A DNA stretch of 64,000 bases. Source: Microlunatus phosphovorus NM-1 (lineage in GTDB: Bacteria; Actinomycetota; Actinomycetes; Propionibacteriales; Propionibacteriaceae). A program made the translations under genes and the position numbers. Under the pieces are notes generated by a model. It saw only the letters and a program-made list of their open reading frames with translations, was not told where the DNA came from and did not search any database. Positions 15,983 to 25,123 of this stretch are shown here, in pieces; positions within the stretch are counted from its first letter, which is position 1; each line of letters starts with the position of its first letter. Location: positions 5,456,001-5,520,000 of the forward strand of contig NC_015635.1 of NCBI RefSeq assembly GCF_000270245.1, read 5' to 3'.

Positions 15983-18900
15983 TCAGGCCAGCCTCGCTCG
16001 GACCTGCCCCTCCATCATCTCCTGCAGCACATCGACGGTCTCCGGGAGCAGATCGACCTCCAGCAGTCGCGCATGTGCCGCAAGTTGCAGCGTGAGCCGC
16101 TCGACCTCTGAATGGTTGCCCGCGCGATGCTCGGTCTTGATCCTCGCCACCAACAGCAACTCGTCGCCAGGTGCGACCAGCAACGCTCGCGAGGCCGCCC
16201 AGCGAGCCAAGTCCAGGTTCGACTCGGCGAGCGCCCGTCCGGTCAGCTCAACGCCGATGTCACGAATGGCAGACAGCATGTCGGTCCGCAGTCCCTCGGC
16301 CCAGTGCCACTGGCCGGGTGCCGCGTCGGCCATCGGCGCGCCGCGGACCAACTGCAGGGCCGCCTCCAGGCCACTCGTGCTCGCCCGATTGATGCCACGC
16401 GACGTAAGGATCTGCAGCCGCTGCCAGTCCGAACTGACCGCTGGGTGGAGGAAGATCCGCCCGCTGTAGGCGTCGGGGAGATAGGGCTGGTCGAGTTCGT
16501 CGGAGCCCAGCCAGCTCCGCAGCCGACTCACGTTCGAACGTCGGGTGCCCTCGGCTACCCCCATCACGGTCCCCATCTCGGCCGCTGTCGTGCCTGGATG
16601 CTCGAGCAGCCACCCGCAGTACTCCAGGCATTGCCTGGCGGCCCGCGCGGGAGCCACACCAGCGGCGCCATGGAGCTCGATCGGGCCCAGGAGCCGGAGC
16701 ACCGGGTGGCTCGACGACATCCCGCGGGTGTGGTCTTGTCGCTCCATCGCTGCTCCTTTCCCTTCATCGCCTTGGTTGTCTCGTGCTCGCCATCCCCCGG
16801 ACCTCCTGCCCAGGTAGGTGACGTTGTCGGGCGGGTCGGGCTCGGCGGCGGTCTCCTCGTCGAACCACCAGGGCGCCGGGGTGGTGTCGGTCCGGCCGGT
16901 GGTCTCGACCAGCTCGATGACGGCATCGGCCGCCCGCTCTGCGAGCAATTGCGGCCGTACGGCAAGTCCGTACGGCTCGATCCGCGCTACGGGGCCGTCA
17001 CCTGCGGAGCCACCATCAGCCTCGCTCAGCACGAGGCGGCACGGGGCAGTATCCAGTCCTACCGCGACGGCGGCGATGCTGGCGGGCGGTTCGCTGAGCA
17101 CCAGCTGACGCAGCCGACGCTGCTCGACCGCCGACAGCGGCGTGTTGACGAGCAGAATGGTGGGCACCCAGGGGTCTGCCAGGTCCGGGTCGATCCGGTG
17201 TGCGGCGACGGAGTGTGCGGACGACTGGTTGCGCTGCGCGCTCGCGCGACGCTCCAGCCGGTCGAGCACCGAGTCCAGGTCTTCCGCATACGTAACGTTG
17301 TGCTGCCCGAGTGCGGCCGGCAGCGCCGCACAGGTTCCGATCAGGATGAGCTCCAGCTCCTCGGCCCAGGGCGAACAGGACAGTTCGACCGCGATGGCAG
17401 CAAGCGACGCAGCTGCCGATGCCCGATCGGCGGATTCGATTGAGGTCAACTGCACAGCCTCGATATCGAGAACGACCTGCCCTCCGTCCGCAGTGGCACC
17501 TGCCGTAATCAGCGCAGGATAGGGACGCACCGCGTCCGAGAGCCCCGGCGTCGATCGCAGTCTGTCGACATCCGCTCCGGCGAGGCGCCAGGTAGTACCG
17601 TCGATCTGGAAGCCGTCCGGACCGAGCAGTCCGGGATCGCTCATCTGCAACAGGAGCACGTCATCGGTGACGGTGGCGACCTCCAGCATCGGTAAGGGAT
17701 GCCCGGCGTGATGGCAGTAGGCGGAGATCGCCCTGGTGGCCAGATCGAGCGTGCGCAATCCCATCGGTTGCTGTCGACTGCCCAACTGCGACTCGACCAG
17801 CCAGGCGGCCTGCGTCGGCTGAGAGATCCGCCGACCCAACGGTCGGAGCTGCAGTTGCCGTCGGCGGCGAACCGCAGTCCCCGACACCACCGCGGCGGCC
17901 AGCAGACCGCCCACCCCCGCGAGGCCGGCCAGCAACGGATCCGCCACTGACTCCTCCACCGCCTGCTCGCTCGGCGCCTCCACCGGTGATGCCTGTTCGC
18001 TTGACTGTGGCGGTGCGGGGGGCACCGGCGTCGGCAGCGGAGTCGGATCTGCGTCCTTCGCCGGTCTTTCGACCGACTGCTTGCCTGTCCCCGTCGGACC
18101 GTGGCTGTTGGCTGCCGCCCCTTCGTCTGCCGCCGCCTTCACGGCGCCGCGGTCCGACGCCGACGGCTTTCCAGGCAGCACCAGGCGCAGCCCGACGGGC
18201 AGCTCATCGGGATCGTCCAGCTGGAAGCGGTTCGCCTCGAAGATTCTCGGCCACTGCTCGGGGTCGCCGTAGGCGAGATTCGCGATCGACGAGAGCGATT
18301 CGCCCCGCTCGACCTCGTGCGTCTGCCCGTGACCTGGAGATCCGTCGGGGATCTGCAAGCGCCAGCCCGCCTCGAGGTGATCCGGACCGCCGGTGAGCAG
18401 GTTCGGATTGGCTGCCGCAATCCGTCGCCACTCTCGGCCTTCTCCGTAGAAGCGCTCAGCCAGTGTCCACAGATCATCGCCCCGCTGCACCACGTAGCTC
18501 CTGCCGCTGGTGGCTTCAGTCGTGCCGGACGGAAGCGCCACCTCACGGTGGCCCTCCTCGCGGATCGTCTGGGTGACTTCGGCGACCGTCTCCAGCTGGG
18601 TGGGATCGATCTGCGGCCGGACGATCTCCGGGGCGGCGTGAGCAGGCGCGGAATGGCCAGGAGCGGCATGACTCGCCTGCGGCGCGGCCGCAGCCAACGA
18701 TGCAATAGTCAAAACGAGCGCCGACGCGAGTCGCTGCGGCCCGCCCAGTCCAGGCATGCGGATGCGGAGACGCTGCCGCGACAGGAGAGCCAGCAGTTCG
18801 ACCACGACCGACGCCGTGAAGACCGCCCAGGCGAGCCAGGCCAGGATGGCGATCAGGCTCACCAAGATCGTGCCGTCATCCGGCCTGGTCAGCGCGGAGA

Positions 18901-19051
18901 CGATCAGTGACCATTGGAATGAGGCCGGCAACGGGTTCCCGACGAAGATCACCAGGAAGGCAGGCACCCCGAGCATGGCGACGATCAGCGTCGCCACGGC
19001 GCCCAGTCCCTTGATCAGGCCGAGTCCGTTGATCTTTCCGGGGCCAGCCAT
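15983..19051 (-). CDS. Large membrane LysM-BTAD protein of the Tad operon
   Basis: This 1022-residue multi-domain protein has two membrane segments at about 15-38 and 60-90, and a third signal-like one near 108-128. Two LysM peptidoglycan-binding modules follow at about 185-235 (SYVVQRGDDLWTLAERFYG) and 245-293 (HEVERGESLSSIANLAYGD). A Pro-rich linker leads to another membrane segment near 372-395. The cytoplasmic half ends in a BTAD-like helical repeat domain (from about 775, VLRLLGPIELHG). It could link the cell wall to cytoplasmic control of pilus assembly. It is the last gene of the operon, four bases after tadC. Similar proteins are seen beside actinobacterial Tad genes; function is unknown. 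Confidence 0.85.
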   Translation of the reverse strand: MAGPGKINGLGLIKGLGAVATLIVAMLGVPAFLVIFVGNPLPASFQWSLIVSALTRPDDGTILVSLIAILAWLAWAVFTASVVVELLALLSRQRLRIRMPGLGGPQRLASALVLTIASLAAAAPQASHAAPGHSAPAHAAPEIVRPQIDPTQLETVAEVTQTIREEGHREVALPSGTTEATSGRSYVVQRGDDLWTLAERFYGEGREWRRIAAANPNLLTGGPDHLEAGWRLQIPDGSPGHGQTHEVERGESLSSIANLAYGDPEQWPRIFEANRFQLDDPDELPVGLRLVLPGKPSASDRGAVKAAADEGAAANSHGPTGTGKQSVERPAKDADPTPLPTPVPPAPPQSSEQASPVEAPSEQAVEESVADPLLAGLAGVGGLLAAAVVSGTAVRRRRQLQLRPLGRRISQPTQAAWLVESQLGSRQQPMGLRTLDLATRAISAYCHHAGHPLPMLEVATVTDDVLLLQMSDPGLLGPDGFQIDGTTWRLAGADVDRLRSTPGLSDAVRPYPALITAGATADGGQVVLDIEAVQLTSIESADRASAAASLAAIAVELSCSPWAEELELILIGTCAALPAALGQHNVTYAEDLDSVLDRLERRASAQRNQSSAHSVAAHRIDPDLADPWVPTILLVNTPLSAVEQRRLRQLVLSEPPASIAAVAVGLDTAPCRLVLSEADGGSAGDGPVARIEPYGLAVRPQLLAERAADAVIELVETTGRTDTTPAPWWFDEETAAEPDPPDNVTYLGRRSGGWRARDNQGDEGKGAAMERQDHTRGMSSSHPVLRLLGPIELHGAAGVAPARAARQCLEYCGWLLEHPGTTAAEMGTVMGVAEGTRRSNVSRLRSWLGSDELDQPYLPDAYSGRIFLHPAVSSDWQRLQILTSRGINRASTSGLEAALQLVRGAPMADAAPGQWHWAEGLRTDMLSAIRDIGVELTGRALAESNLDLARWAASRALLVAPGDELLLVARIKTEHRAGNHSEVERLTLQLAAHARLLEVDLLPETVDVLQEMMEGQVRARLA

Positions 19052-19055
19052 CGGC

Positions 19056-19949
19056 TCAGACCTCGAACAGGAGGGTCAGCATTGCGGCTCCCAGGAAGAT
19101 CATGCCGAAGATCAATGCCGGGATCGTCATGTAGATGGTCATTCCCTCCGCGGCCGCGCCGGCTGCGACCTGCTCTCGAGTCAAGTGGGCATTGCGCAGC
19201 TCCTTCACCCGAGCGCGCAATGTGCCGGACAGCGCGGCGCCGCTTTCATCGAGCTGCATGATGTCGGTGAGGTCCCTCAACTCGGGCAGTTCGAGCTCTT
19301 CGGCCAGGCGACGCAGTTCACCGTACGGCGACTGCTGCTCCAGTCGGGCCCGCTCCAGGGCGGTCCTGATCTGAACGAACAGCGGGACGTCGCTGAGCAT
19401 CGCCGCCGACTGCAGGGCCTCGGCAGCGGAGGCATTGGCCAGCCGTTCGAGAGTCACCAGATCTATGAACACCAGCAGCGACTCGACGGCCCGGGACTTG
19501 CTGACCCTCGCCGAGCGGCGCAACAGCACGTCCGGAACCCAGAAGCCGAGCACGAGCCCCGCCAGGGCAAGACCGGCGGGCCACCACGACGGCTGACCGG
19601 TCATCCAGCCCCAGGCGAAGCCGATCAGTGCCGGCAGGACGGCCCCGACGATCGCCATCACAAGCTTGTCGGCGTAGAACTCCGCGATCGGCTTGTTCTG
19701 CAGCCGCAGCAGCTTGCGCTGCCGCCCGCTCAACGGGATCGGTGATCGGCGGTAGAGCAAGGCGCCCAGCCGTTCTGACCGGGAGCTATCGGCGACAAGG
19801 ACCTGGTCGTGTTCGCCGGCCGAGTGTTCGCCGAGGATCCGGTCCAGCGCCGGCTGGAGTCTGGGCGGGGCCGGCAGCGCCGCGGCAACCAGGGTGACGA
19901 TGCCGCCCAAGGTCAACATGCCGGCCAGCAAGATCAGTGAGTCATTCAT
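19056..19949 (-). CDS. tadC: Tad pilus inner-membrane platform protein TadC
   Basis: This is a 297-residue T2SSF-domain protein. It has a hydrophobic N-terminus, two central membrane segments, the cytoplasmic helical domain SLLVFIDLVTLERLANASAA ... LRRLAEELELPELRDLTDIM, and a C-terminal pair of membrane helices. It pairs with TadB to form the platform that the TadA ATPase turns or pushes. Its start ATG overlaps the tadB stop by four bases. Confidence 0.9.
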   Translation of the reverse strand: MNDSLILLAGMLTLGGIVTLVAAALPAPPRLQPALDRILGEHSAGEHDQVLVADSSRSERLGALLYRRSPIPLSGRQRKLLRLQNKPIAEFYADKLVMAIVGAVLPALIGFAWGWMTGQPSWWPAGLALAGLVLGFWVPDVLLRRSARVSKSRAVESLLVFIDLVTLERLANASAAEALQSAAMLSDVPLFVQIRTALERARLEQQSPYGELRRLAEELELPELRDLTDIMQLDESGAALSGTLRARVKELRNAHLTREQVAAGAAAEGMTIYMTIPALIFGMIFLGAAMLTLLFEV

Positions 19950-20827
19950 CTGCTTGCTCCCTCCCTGACCAGCACCCGAGCCCGAGGGGGCTGCTTGGCC
20001 CGGCGCCTGAGCAGAATCAGGGAACCGACGTACGCAACGAGCAGGATCGACAGCACGAGCTGGCCAAGGGGAGTCCGATAGGCGGCGAAGAAGCTCGGTG
20101 ACAAGAGGAACACCCCGACGAGCGTGACCATCGTGATGACGGTGACCTGGCGTACGACGACGTACGGCTTGCTGCGTTCGGTCTCGATCAAGCGTCGGCC
20201 CCGCAACTGATCCTGGATGGACTCGGCGAGCTCGCGCAGGGTCGTCGACGCGCCCACCGCGCCCCGATCGGCAGCCAGGATCAGGGCGGCGACCACGGGA
20301 TCGGCGTCCGCCGCATCAAGATCATCGGCAAACCGTTGCAACGCCTCGTGGGTGTCCCAGCGATTGTCGAGTCGGCTCACCAACATGCCGACCTCATCGG
20401 CGATGAGGGGCGGTGCACTCTGCCGGGACAGCCGGATCGAGTCGGTCACCGAGCGCCCGGTGCTCAGGGTCGCCGCCAGCCCACGGACCCACCGATCCAG
20501 AGCCTCCAGCAGCTGGATGTCGTGCGCCGGCGGGAGACTGAGCAGGTAGGGCAGACCAAGCGCCAGCAACGGAGCGACGACAATCGCGACGATCCAGCCG
20601 GTCACGGCGGCCACCGCGATCCCGACCGCGGTGCTGGCCAGCAGGATCAGATCACGGCGCCGCCCGCGTGACCCCGAGGGTCGGCGGGTCAGCCGGGCCC
20701 AGGCCGAGCGGCCATCGACGCGTCGCACCCGCACTCGTGGGCCCCACCGTCTGGTTGCGCCGGCAACGACCAGCACCATCCCGCCAGCAACGAGTACGCC
20801 TGCTGCTGCTGCGACCTCGGCGGTCAC
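19946..20827 (-). CDS. tadB: Tad pilus platform protein TadB
   Basis: This is a 293-residue T2SSF protein. N-terminal membrane helices are followed by ALDRWVRGLAATLSTGRSVT and DDLDAADADPVVAALILAAD, the TadB version of the platform domain, then two C-terminal helices. It partners TadC in pilus assembly. It overlaps tadA upstream and tadC downstream by four bases each, so the three are translationally coupled. Confidence 0.9.
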   Translation of the reverse strand: MTAEVAAAAGVLVAGGMVLVVAGATRRWGPRVRVRRVDGRSAWARLTRRPSGSRGRRRDLILLASTAVGIAVAAVTGWIVAIVVAPLLALGLPYLLSLPPAHDIQLLEALDRWVRGLAATLSTGRSVTDSIRLSRQSAPPLIADEVGMLVSRLDNRWDTHEALQRFADDLDAADADPVVAALILAADRGAVGASTTLRELAESIQDQLRGRRLIETERSKPYVVVRQVTVITMVTLVGVFLLSPSFFAAYRTPLGQLVLSILLVAYVGSLILLRRRAKQPPRARVLVREGASR

Positions 20828-22344
20828 GATCTGCCCCGCGGACCAGGCCAGAGATCTCGACGAAAGGGCAGCAGCTCGGCTTCGAAGTCGGCATCGGGGA
20901 AGAACCCCGCCGGACGGCCGGAACTACCGCTCGCGTGGTACACGAGATGGGTCACCGGACGTCCGTTCTCGATCGCCCGAGTGACCTGGCGGATCTCGGA
21001 GACAAATCGGCGACGGACCCCGCCTTTCCAGGTATCGTCCTCGAGCTTCACGAAGACGAAGAGCGCGATGTTGTGGGCGATCTGCCGATATGCCTCCTCC
21101 ACGGTCAGCACGCCGCCTTGAGCCACCCGCGAAGCAAGCCGGTCAATGGTCGACTCGGCCGAGTGCGAGTGCGTCGTACTCAACGTGCCCGTGCCGGCTT
21201 GCATCGCCTCGAACATGGCTGCCGCCTCGCTGCCCCGGACCTCGCCCACCACGAGCCTGGAGAGGTTCTGCCGCAGGGCCTCCGGCATCAGGTCGGCGAC
21301 GGAGAAGTCGCCGACCGTGGTCCCGCCACTCACTTCGCCATGGCCCACCCGCGCCTGCAACGCCAGAATGTTCTCCCGGCCGGGCTGCAGATGCGTCATC
21401 AGTTCGTAGTCGGTCTCGATCGTCCCGAATCGCTCGTTCTCGGGAATGGCATTGATCAGGGCTCGGAGCAGCGTCGTCTTGCCCGCACCTTGGTCGCCGG
21501 AGATCACCATCGACTTCCGCGCCAGCACTGCCGCGTCGAGAAACTGCGCGACCTCCGTCGGCATCAGACCGCCCTCCGCGAGATCGGCCAGAGTGACATC
21601 GGTCAGGATGTGCTGCCGGATGACCACGCTCGGCCGGTGCGAAAGACCGAAACCGATGGCATGCAGCCGGAACCGCTCGCCGAGCGCCAGGGTCATCGTG
21701 GGATGAGTGTCGTCGAACGGACGCGAGGGGAGGTTGTTCTGGCCGAGGAACCGGATCGCCTCGACCAGTTCTTCGTCGCTGTCCGCGACCGGCGACATCT
21801 TCTCGCGCCGGCCGTCGCCATACTGGACAACCACTGAGCTCCAGCCGTGGATCTCTATGTTCTCGACGTCCGGCAGATCGAGCAGCGGCTGCAACCGTCC
21901 GTATCCGAAGACGGCGTTCTCGACCGCCCGAACGTAGGCAAGTTCCCGCTCACTGGACCAGAGATCGGCGCCATCACGATGCAGTGCACGGACGTGATCA
22001 CCGACGACGCGCCGAATGATCGCCCGCCCGAGCAACCGCCGATCCTCGACTGTCAAAGGGCGCCCCGACCGACGAGCCTCAGCCTCGGACTCGTCGGTGA
22101 TCGCCTCCGACGCCCGGCGCCGCAGCTCGACCACCTGTGGCCAATCGATGAGATCACCGGCAAGTCGGTCCTCGAACTCGCGCACCTCCGCCTGGCTGAA
22201 CAGGGCGAGCCTCTCGGAGTCGATGGCCGGCGCAGAGCCTGCCTGCCGCCGGGACCGCTTCGGTGCCGTTGCAGGTTCCAGGTCGGCCAGGACCGGAATC
22301 TCGCTCAATCGTCGGGGCCGCTTCGCGACGTTGTCCATGGTCAC
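20824..22344 (-). CDS. tadA: Tad pilus assembly ATPase TadA/CpaF
   Basis: This 506-residue secretion ATPase of the type II/IV family powers Flp pilus assembly. Walker A is ISGDQGAGKTTLLRALI; FGTIETDYELMTHL is the Asp-box region; LSRLVVGEVRGSEAAAMFEA is Walker B; and GTLSTTHSHSAESTI is the His-box. The N-terminal 120 residues are typical of CpaF. The start ATG at 22344 overlaps the tadZ stop by four bases. It acts at the membrane with TadB and TadC. Confidence 0.95.
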   Translation of the reverse strand: MTMDNVAKRPRRLSEIPVLADLEPATAPKRSRRQAGSAPAIDSERLALFSQAEVREFEDRLAGDLIDWPQVVELRRRASEAITDESEAEARRSGRPLTVEDRRLLGRAIIRRVVGDHVRALHRDGADLWSSERELAYVRAVENAVFGYGRLQPLLDLPDVENIEIHGWSSVVVQYGDGRREKMSPVADSDEELVEAIRFLGQNNLPSRPFDDTHPTMTLALGERFRLHAIGFGLSHRPSVVIRQHILTDVTLADLAEGGLMPTEVAQFLDAAVLARKSMVISGDQGAGKTTLLRALINAIPENERFGTIETDYELMTHLQPGRENILALQARVGHGEVSGGTTVGDFSVADLMPEALRQNLSRLVVGEVRGSEAAAMFEAMQAGTGTLSTTHSHSAESTIDRLASRVAQGGVLTVEEAYRQIAHNIALFVFVKLEDDTWKGGVRRRFVSEIRQVTRAIENGRPVTHLVYHASGSSGRPAGFFPDADFEAELLPFRRDLWPGPRGRS

Positions 22345-23123
22345 CCCCGCACCAGCTGATCAGCTCGATCCACGCGAGTCGCGAGTTGCCCAGCAGCGGC
22401 ATGTAGGGACCGGACCAGTCTGGAGCTGTCGAATTTGCGGGACTGCGGCTCACCATCGGACAGGTGCTTGGCCATCGCTGGATCGTGGGCGATCTCGGCG
22501 ACGACCGGCGCCCCGAGCGACTTGCCGATCTCCCGCGCCGTGTACGGCTGGCCGGCGCCCACCACGATCAAACCAAGGCCGCGCTGGTGCGCCTGGAGCC
22601 GCGGATGCTCCCGCAATGCCAGCAGGTGGACTCGGGCCGAGACCACCGAACGAAGACTGCTGCGCAGCACCACCGCGGTCAGGCTCGCTCGCTCCACCAA
22701 TGGCGAGGGCAGACCGCTGTGACTGATCCGACCGGCATCGACGATCACGTCGAACCCATGATCATCGAGCGCGACGAATACGTCGGTGAGGTCCGGCCAG
22801 ACTCCGCCGAACAGTGCCGCGCTGCTCGGCCGGCCGAATCCGGGCAGGAACAGTCGGCTGACTGCCTGATCCTCGACCAGCGGGACCGACTGGTCGATCA
22901 CCACCTCGGTGAGTGACCGACGGTCCCGATGCGCCTCGGCGACCCTCAGCAGTCCCTTCCCCTCAGCGCTGGTGCCGGCCAGGTATCCGGCCAGCACAGC
23001 CTGATGAGCACCAGGGTCACAATCGGCCAGCAGCACCGGCCGCGGCCAGGTCAGCGCCAGTCCGACCCCGAGAGTGGTCACCCCCGGTGCCCCGGAGGCC
23101 GACGTCAGCAGCAAAATCCCCAT
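22341..23123 (-). CDS. TadZ/CpaE-like P-loop protein
   Basis: The 260-residue ParA/MinD-type protein helps place the Tad machine in the cell. The P-loop reads TSASGAPGVTTLG: the lysines of a normal deviant Walker A (KGGxGKT) are replaced by Ala/Pro/Val, a feature known in some actinobacterial members. LLADCDPGAHQAVLAG (switch I) and FDVIVDAG (Walker B) follow. ATP binding may therefore be weakened. It sits six bases after cpaB and overlaps tadA. Confidence 0.8.
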   Translation of the reverse strand: MGILLLTSASGAPGVTTLGVGLALTWPRPVLLADCDPGAHQAVLAGYLAGTSAEGKGLLRVAEAHRDRRSLTEVVIDQSVPLVEDQAVSRLFLPGFGRPSSAALFGGVWPDLTDVFVALDDHGFDVIVDAGRISHSGLPSPLVERASLTAVVLRSSLRSVVSARVHLLALREHPRLQAHQRGLGLIVVGAGQPYTAREIGKSLGAPVVAEIAHDPAMAKHLSDGEPQSRKFDSSRLVRSLHAAAGQLATRVDRADQLVRG

Positions 23124-23129
23124 CTCGAG

Positions 23130-23837
23130 TCACCGCACCGCATCGCGGACGATGGTCAACCGTTCCTGAGCCGACAGCGTCGCGATGACCGCTGCTTGAG
23201 CCGCCGGCACATCCACGTCGACGAAAAGGGATCCGGCATCAGGCCCAGGCACCGAGGAAACGGTCCGCGCGACGAACGTCTTGCCAGCCTGCGGGTCCTT
23301 CTGACCCGGTTGGGCATCCGCAGGTGGGAGCGCGACCAAGCGGATCGGTGATCCGGGAACCAGGAAATCCGCCGGTGCCCGACCGCCGCTGAGCCTGATC
23401 GCGACCACAGCTCGCTCGGGTGCCGGGATGGTCGCTGCGGTCACAGCTGCCGGGGCCAGCAGCGAGCCTTCGACCAGGTCATACGCGGCACGTTGCCCGA
23501 TCAGTTCCGGTGCCTGATCGGCGGCGACAGTCGGCACGCTCGGGTCACCGCTGAGAGTGACGGTCGTCAGGTCGGCAGCCTCGACCAGCTCTCCGCGGTA
23601 AACCGTCGCGGCCAGAGCCACGACCGTGCGCTCGGTGGCGACCTTGGCGTAGATGACGTATGACAGCAGACCACCAAGGCAGACGGCCACGACCCCGAGG
23701 GCGATCCATCGGGGATTGCGCCGAACGGGTGGCCGCGGTGGCTCGGGAGTCACCGGACGCTGCTGCTTCGGCGCGGTCGGCCGACGGCGGGGAAGGGCGA
23801 GCCTTCGCGCTGGGCGGGGTGGGCTGTCTATCGTCAT
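23130..23837 (-). CDS. cpaB: CpaB/RcpC-like SAF-domain protein
   Basis: The 235-residue protein has a basic Pro-rich N-terminus and one membrane helix (RWIALGVVAVCLGGLLSYVI). An extracytoplasmic SAF domain follows (VYRGELVEAADLTTVTL, LIGQRAAYDLVEGSLL). CpaB proteins link the pilus machine to the envelope. ATG 23837 has AGGA seven bases upstream; a longer frame to 23963 lies inside the preceding gene. There is no secretin gene in the cluster, as expected for a Gram-positive cell. Confidence 0.85.
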   Translation of the reverse strand: MTIDSPPRPARRLALPRRRPTAPKQQRPVTPEPPRPPVRRNPRWIALGVVAVCLGGLLSYVIYAKVATERTVVALAATVYRGELVEAADLTTVTLSGDPSVPTVAADQAPELIGQRAAYDLVEGSLLAPAAVTAATIPAPERAVVAIRLSGGRAPADFLVPGSPIRLVALPPADAQPGQKDPQAGKTFVARTVSSVPGPDAGSLFVDVDVPAAQAAVIATLSAQERLTIVRDAVR

Positions 23838-23859
23838 TGAGGATTCCTGTGCTTCTCGG

Positions 23860-24306
23860 TCAGCGCGACTCGTCAGGCCCGACGGCGTTCGATGTGGCAT
23901 GGCCCGTGGCAGAGACCGATCGAATGCCGATGAGGGTGAGGAAGATGGTGCGTTCGCTGGCATGGGTGCGGACGGTGACGACCCCGTTGTTGACCGTCGC
24001 GTGGCCTGAGACGTCGGGCTGACCTGCCAGGAATGCGGCAGCGGCCCGCAGCGAGGCGTCGCCCGGGCTCCGACCCGCGATGGTCTGAGTCACGCCGGCA
24101 TTGGCTGCCGCCCGAGCGGCGCCCGCGGCAGCCGCCTCGGCCCGGCTGGCAGCAGTGATCTTCTGACCACCGTCGATGACCAGTCCGGCAGTCATGATCA
24201 ACGCAGCGAAGACGACGGTGACGAAGACGCTGACGGACTGGCCGCGTTCGTCCCGCCCTGGTAGGCCGGATCCGGGGGCCAGCGAGCCCAGAGCGCGGCG
24301 GCTCAC
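23860..24306 (-). CDS. TadG-like minor pilin / Tad-associated secreted protein
   Basis: The 148-residue protein starts at GTG 24306, which overlaps the upstream stop (GTGA). After RDERGQSVSVFVTVVFAAL, with a positively charged lead and one hydrophobic helix, it has an Ala-rich helix (AAAAGAARAAANAG) and a small beta-rich end. This is the TadG-N/pseudopilin-like arrangement. It has the DERG motif before the hydrophobic segment shared by the other pilin-like proteins here, but no Glu at the usual +5 position, so processing by a prepilin peptidase is uncertain. Confidence 0.75.
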   Translation of the reverse strand: MSRRALGSLAPGSGLPGRDERGQSVSVFVTVVFAALIMTAGLVIDGGQKITAASRAEAAAAGAARAAANAGVTQTIAGRSPGDASLRAAAAFLAGQPDVSGHATVNNGVVTVRTHASERTIFLTLIGIRSVSATGHATSNAVGPDESR

Positions 24307-24731
24307 GATCGGGCCCGATAGGTGTCCAGCGCTGCGGAGCCGGAACTGCGTACGGTGACACTGCCCGGCATACCCGGGATGGCCAGATCGGAGAACGGCA
24401 CCTGGCAGGTCACCGCGGCCCTCACGGTGGCCGGTGTCCCGACCGGAACCCCGAACGCGGAGGTGTCCACGGAGATCGAGTCCCCCGCGCAGCGCAGTCC
24501 ATCGGTGGCGAGCACTCTGGCACCGGCGCTGACCCCGGCTCGGTGCGCACTGCCAGCCGATCTTTCGAGACTGGCCGCGCGTGCGGCGGACTGCGCCGCC
24601 TCGACGACCGTCGCTCGTGCGAACCACAGCCGCCCGCCAGCGATCAACAGACCGAGCATCAGCACCAGCGCCGGCACGATGACCACAAGCTCAACCGAGG
24701 CAGCGCCACGCTCGTCGGCTACTGAGCGCAT
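24303..24731 (-). CDS. TadE-family pseudopilin
   Basis: The 142-residue TadE-like protein starts MRSVADERGAASVELVVIV. The Gly followed by AASVE gives a class III prepilin cleavage pattern with Glu at +5, ahead of a 20-residue hydrophobic helix. The exported part has three cysteines, two of which (Cys in LRCAGDS and VTCQVPF) may pair. ATG 24731 overlaps the upstream stop by one base (TGATG); GTG 24734 is possible. It probably forms a minor part of the pilus. Confidence 0.82.
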   Translation of the reverse strand: MRSVADERGAASVELVVIVPALVLMLGLLIAGGRLWFARATVVEAAQSAARAASLERSAGSAHRAGVSAGARVLATDGLRCAGDSISVDTSAFGVPVGTPATVRAAVTCQVPFSDLAIPGMPGSVTVRSSGSAALDTYRARS

Positions 24732-25108
24732 CACGGTCGGGTCACCCGCTCCACTGGCGCCGATGCGGTCTCACGGATCTGGCCCAGCGGCAGGTCGAGC
24801 ATCATCGGAGTTCGGCCGGCGACGGTGACCTCCACGCGGTTGGCGTTCGTGGAAACAGTCACCGCCACCTCCTGCAGACCCCCGCTCCGGGCGATGCCGG
24901 CGGCGACCTGCTTGGCCTCGCCGGTGCTGCCATGACTGCCACTCGCCACGTCAGCCCCGGCATTCGCCGCTCTGTTGGCGACGTTGTGACCGTGAATCCA
25001 GATACCGGCCTGGATGACGCCGAGCGTCACCAACAACAGCACCGGCCAGATCAGCGCATACTGCGCTGATTCGGTGATGCCTCGTTCGTCGGCCGGCCGC
25101 CGGGTCAT
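24731..25108 (-). CDS. TadE-like pseudopilin
   Basis: This 125-residue protein has the same plan as the next gene: MTRRPADERGITESAQYALI, one hydrophobic helix (LIWPVLLLVTLGVIQAGIWI) and a small exported domain. The normally conserved Glu after the cleavage site is at +4 (ITES) and Gln occupies +6, so processing is less certain. It lies 15 bases after flp and is probably a minor pilin or an initiator of fibre assembly. Confidence 0.75.
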   Translation of the reverse strand: MTRRPADERGITESAQYALIWPVLLLVTLGVIQAGIWIHGHNVANRAANAGADVASGSHGSTGEAKQVAAGIARSGGLQEVAVTVSTNANRVEVTVAGRTPMMLDLPLGQIRETASAPVERVTRP

Positions 25109-25123
25109 GGGCGTTCACATTCC

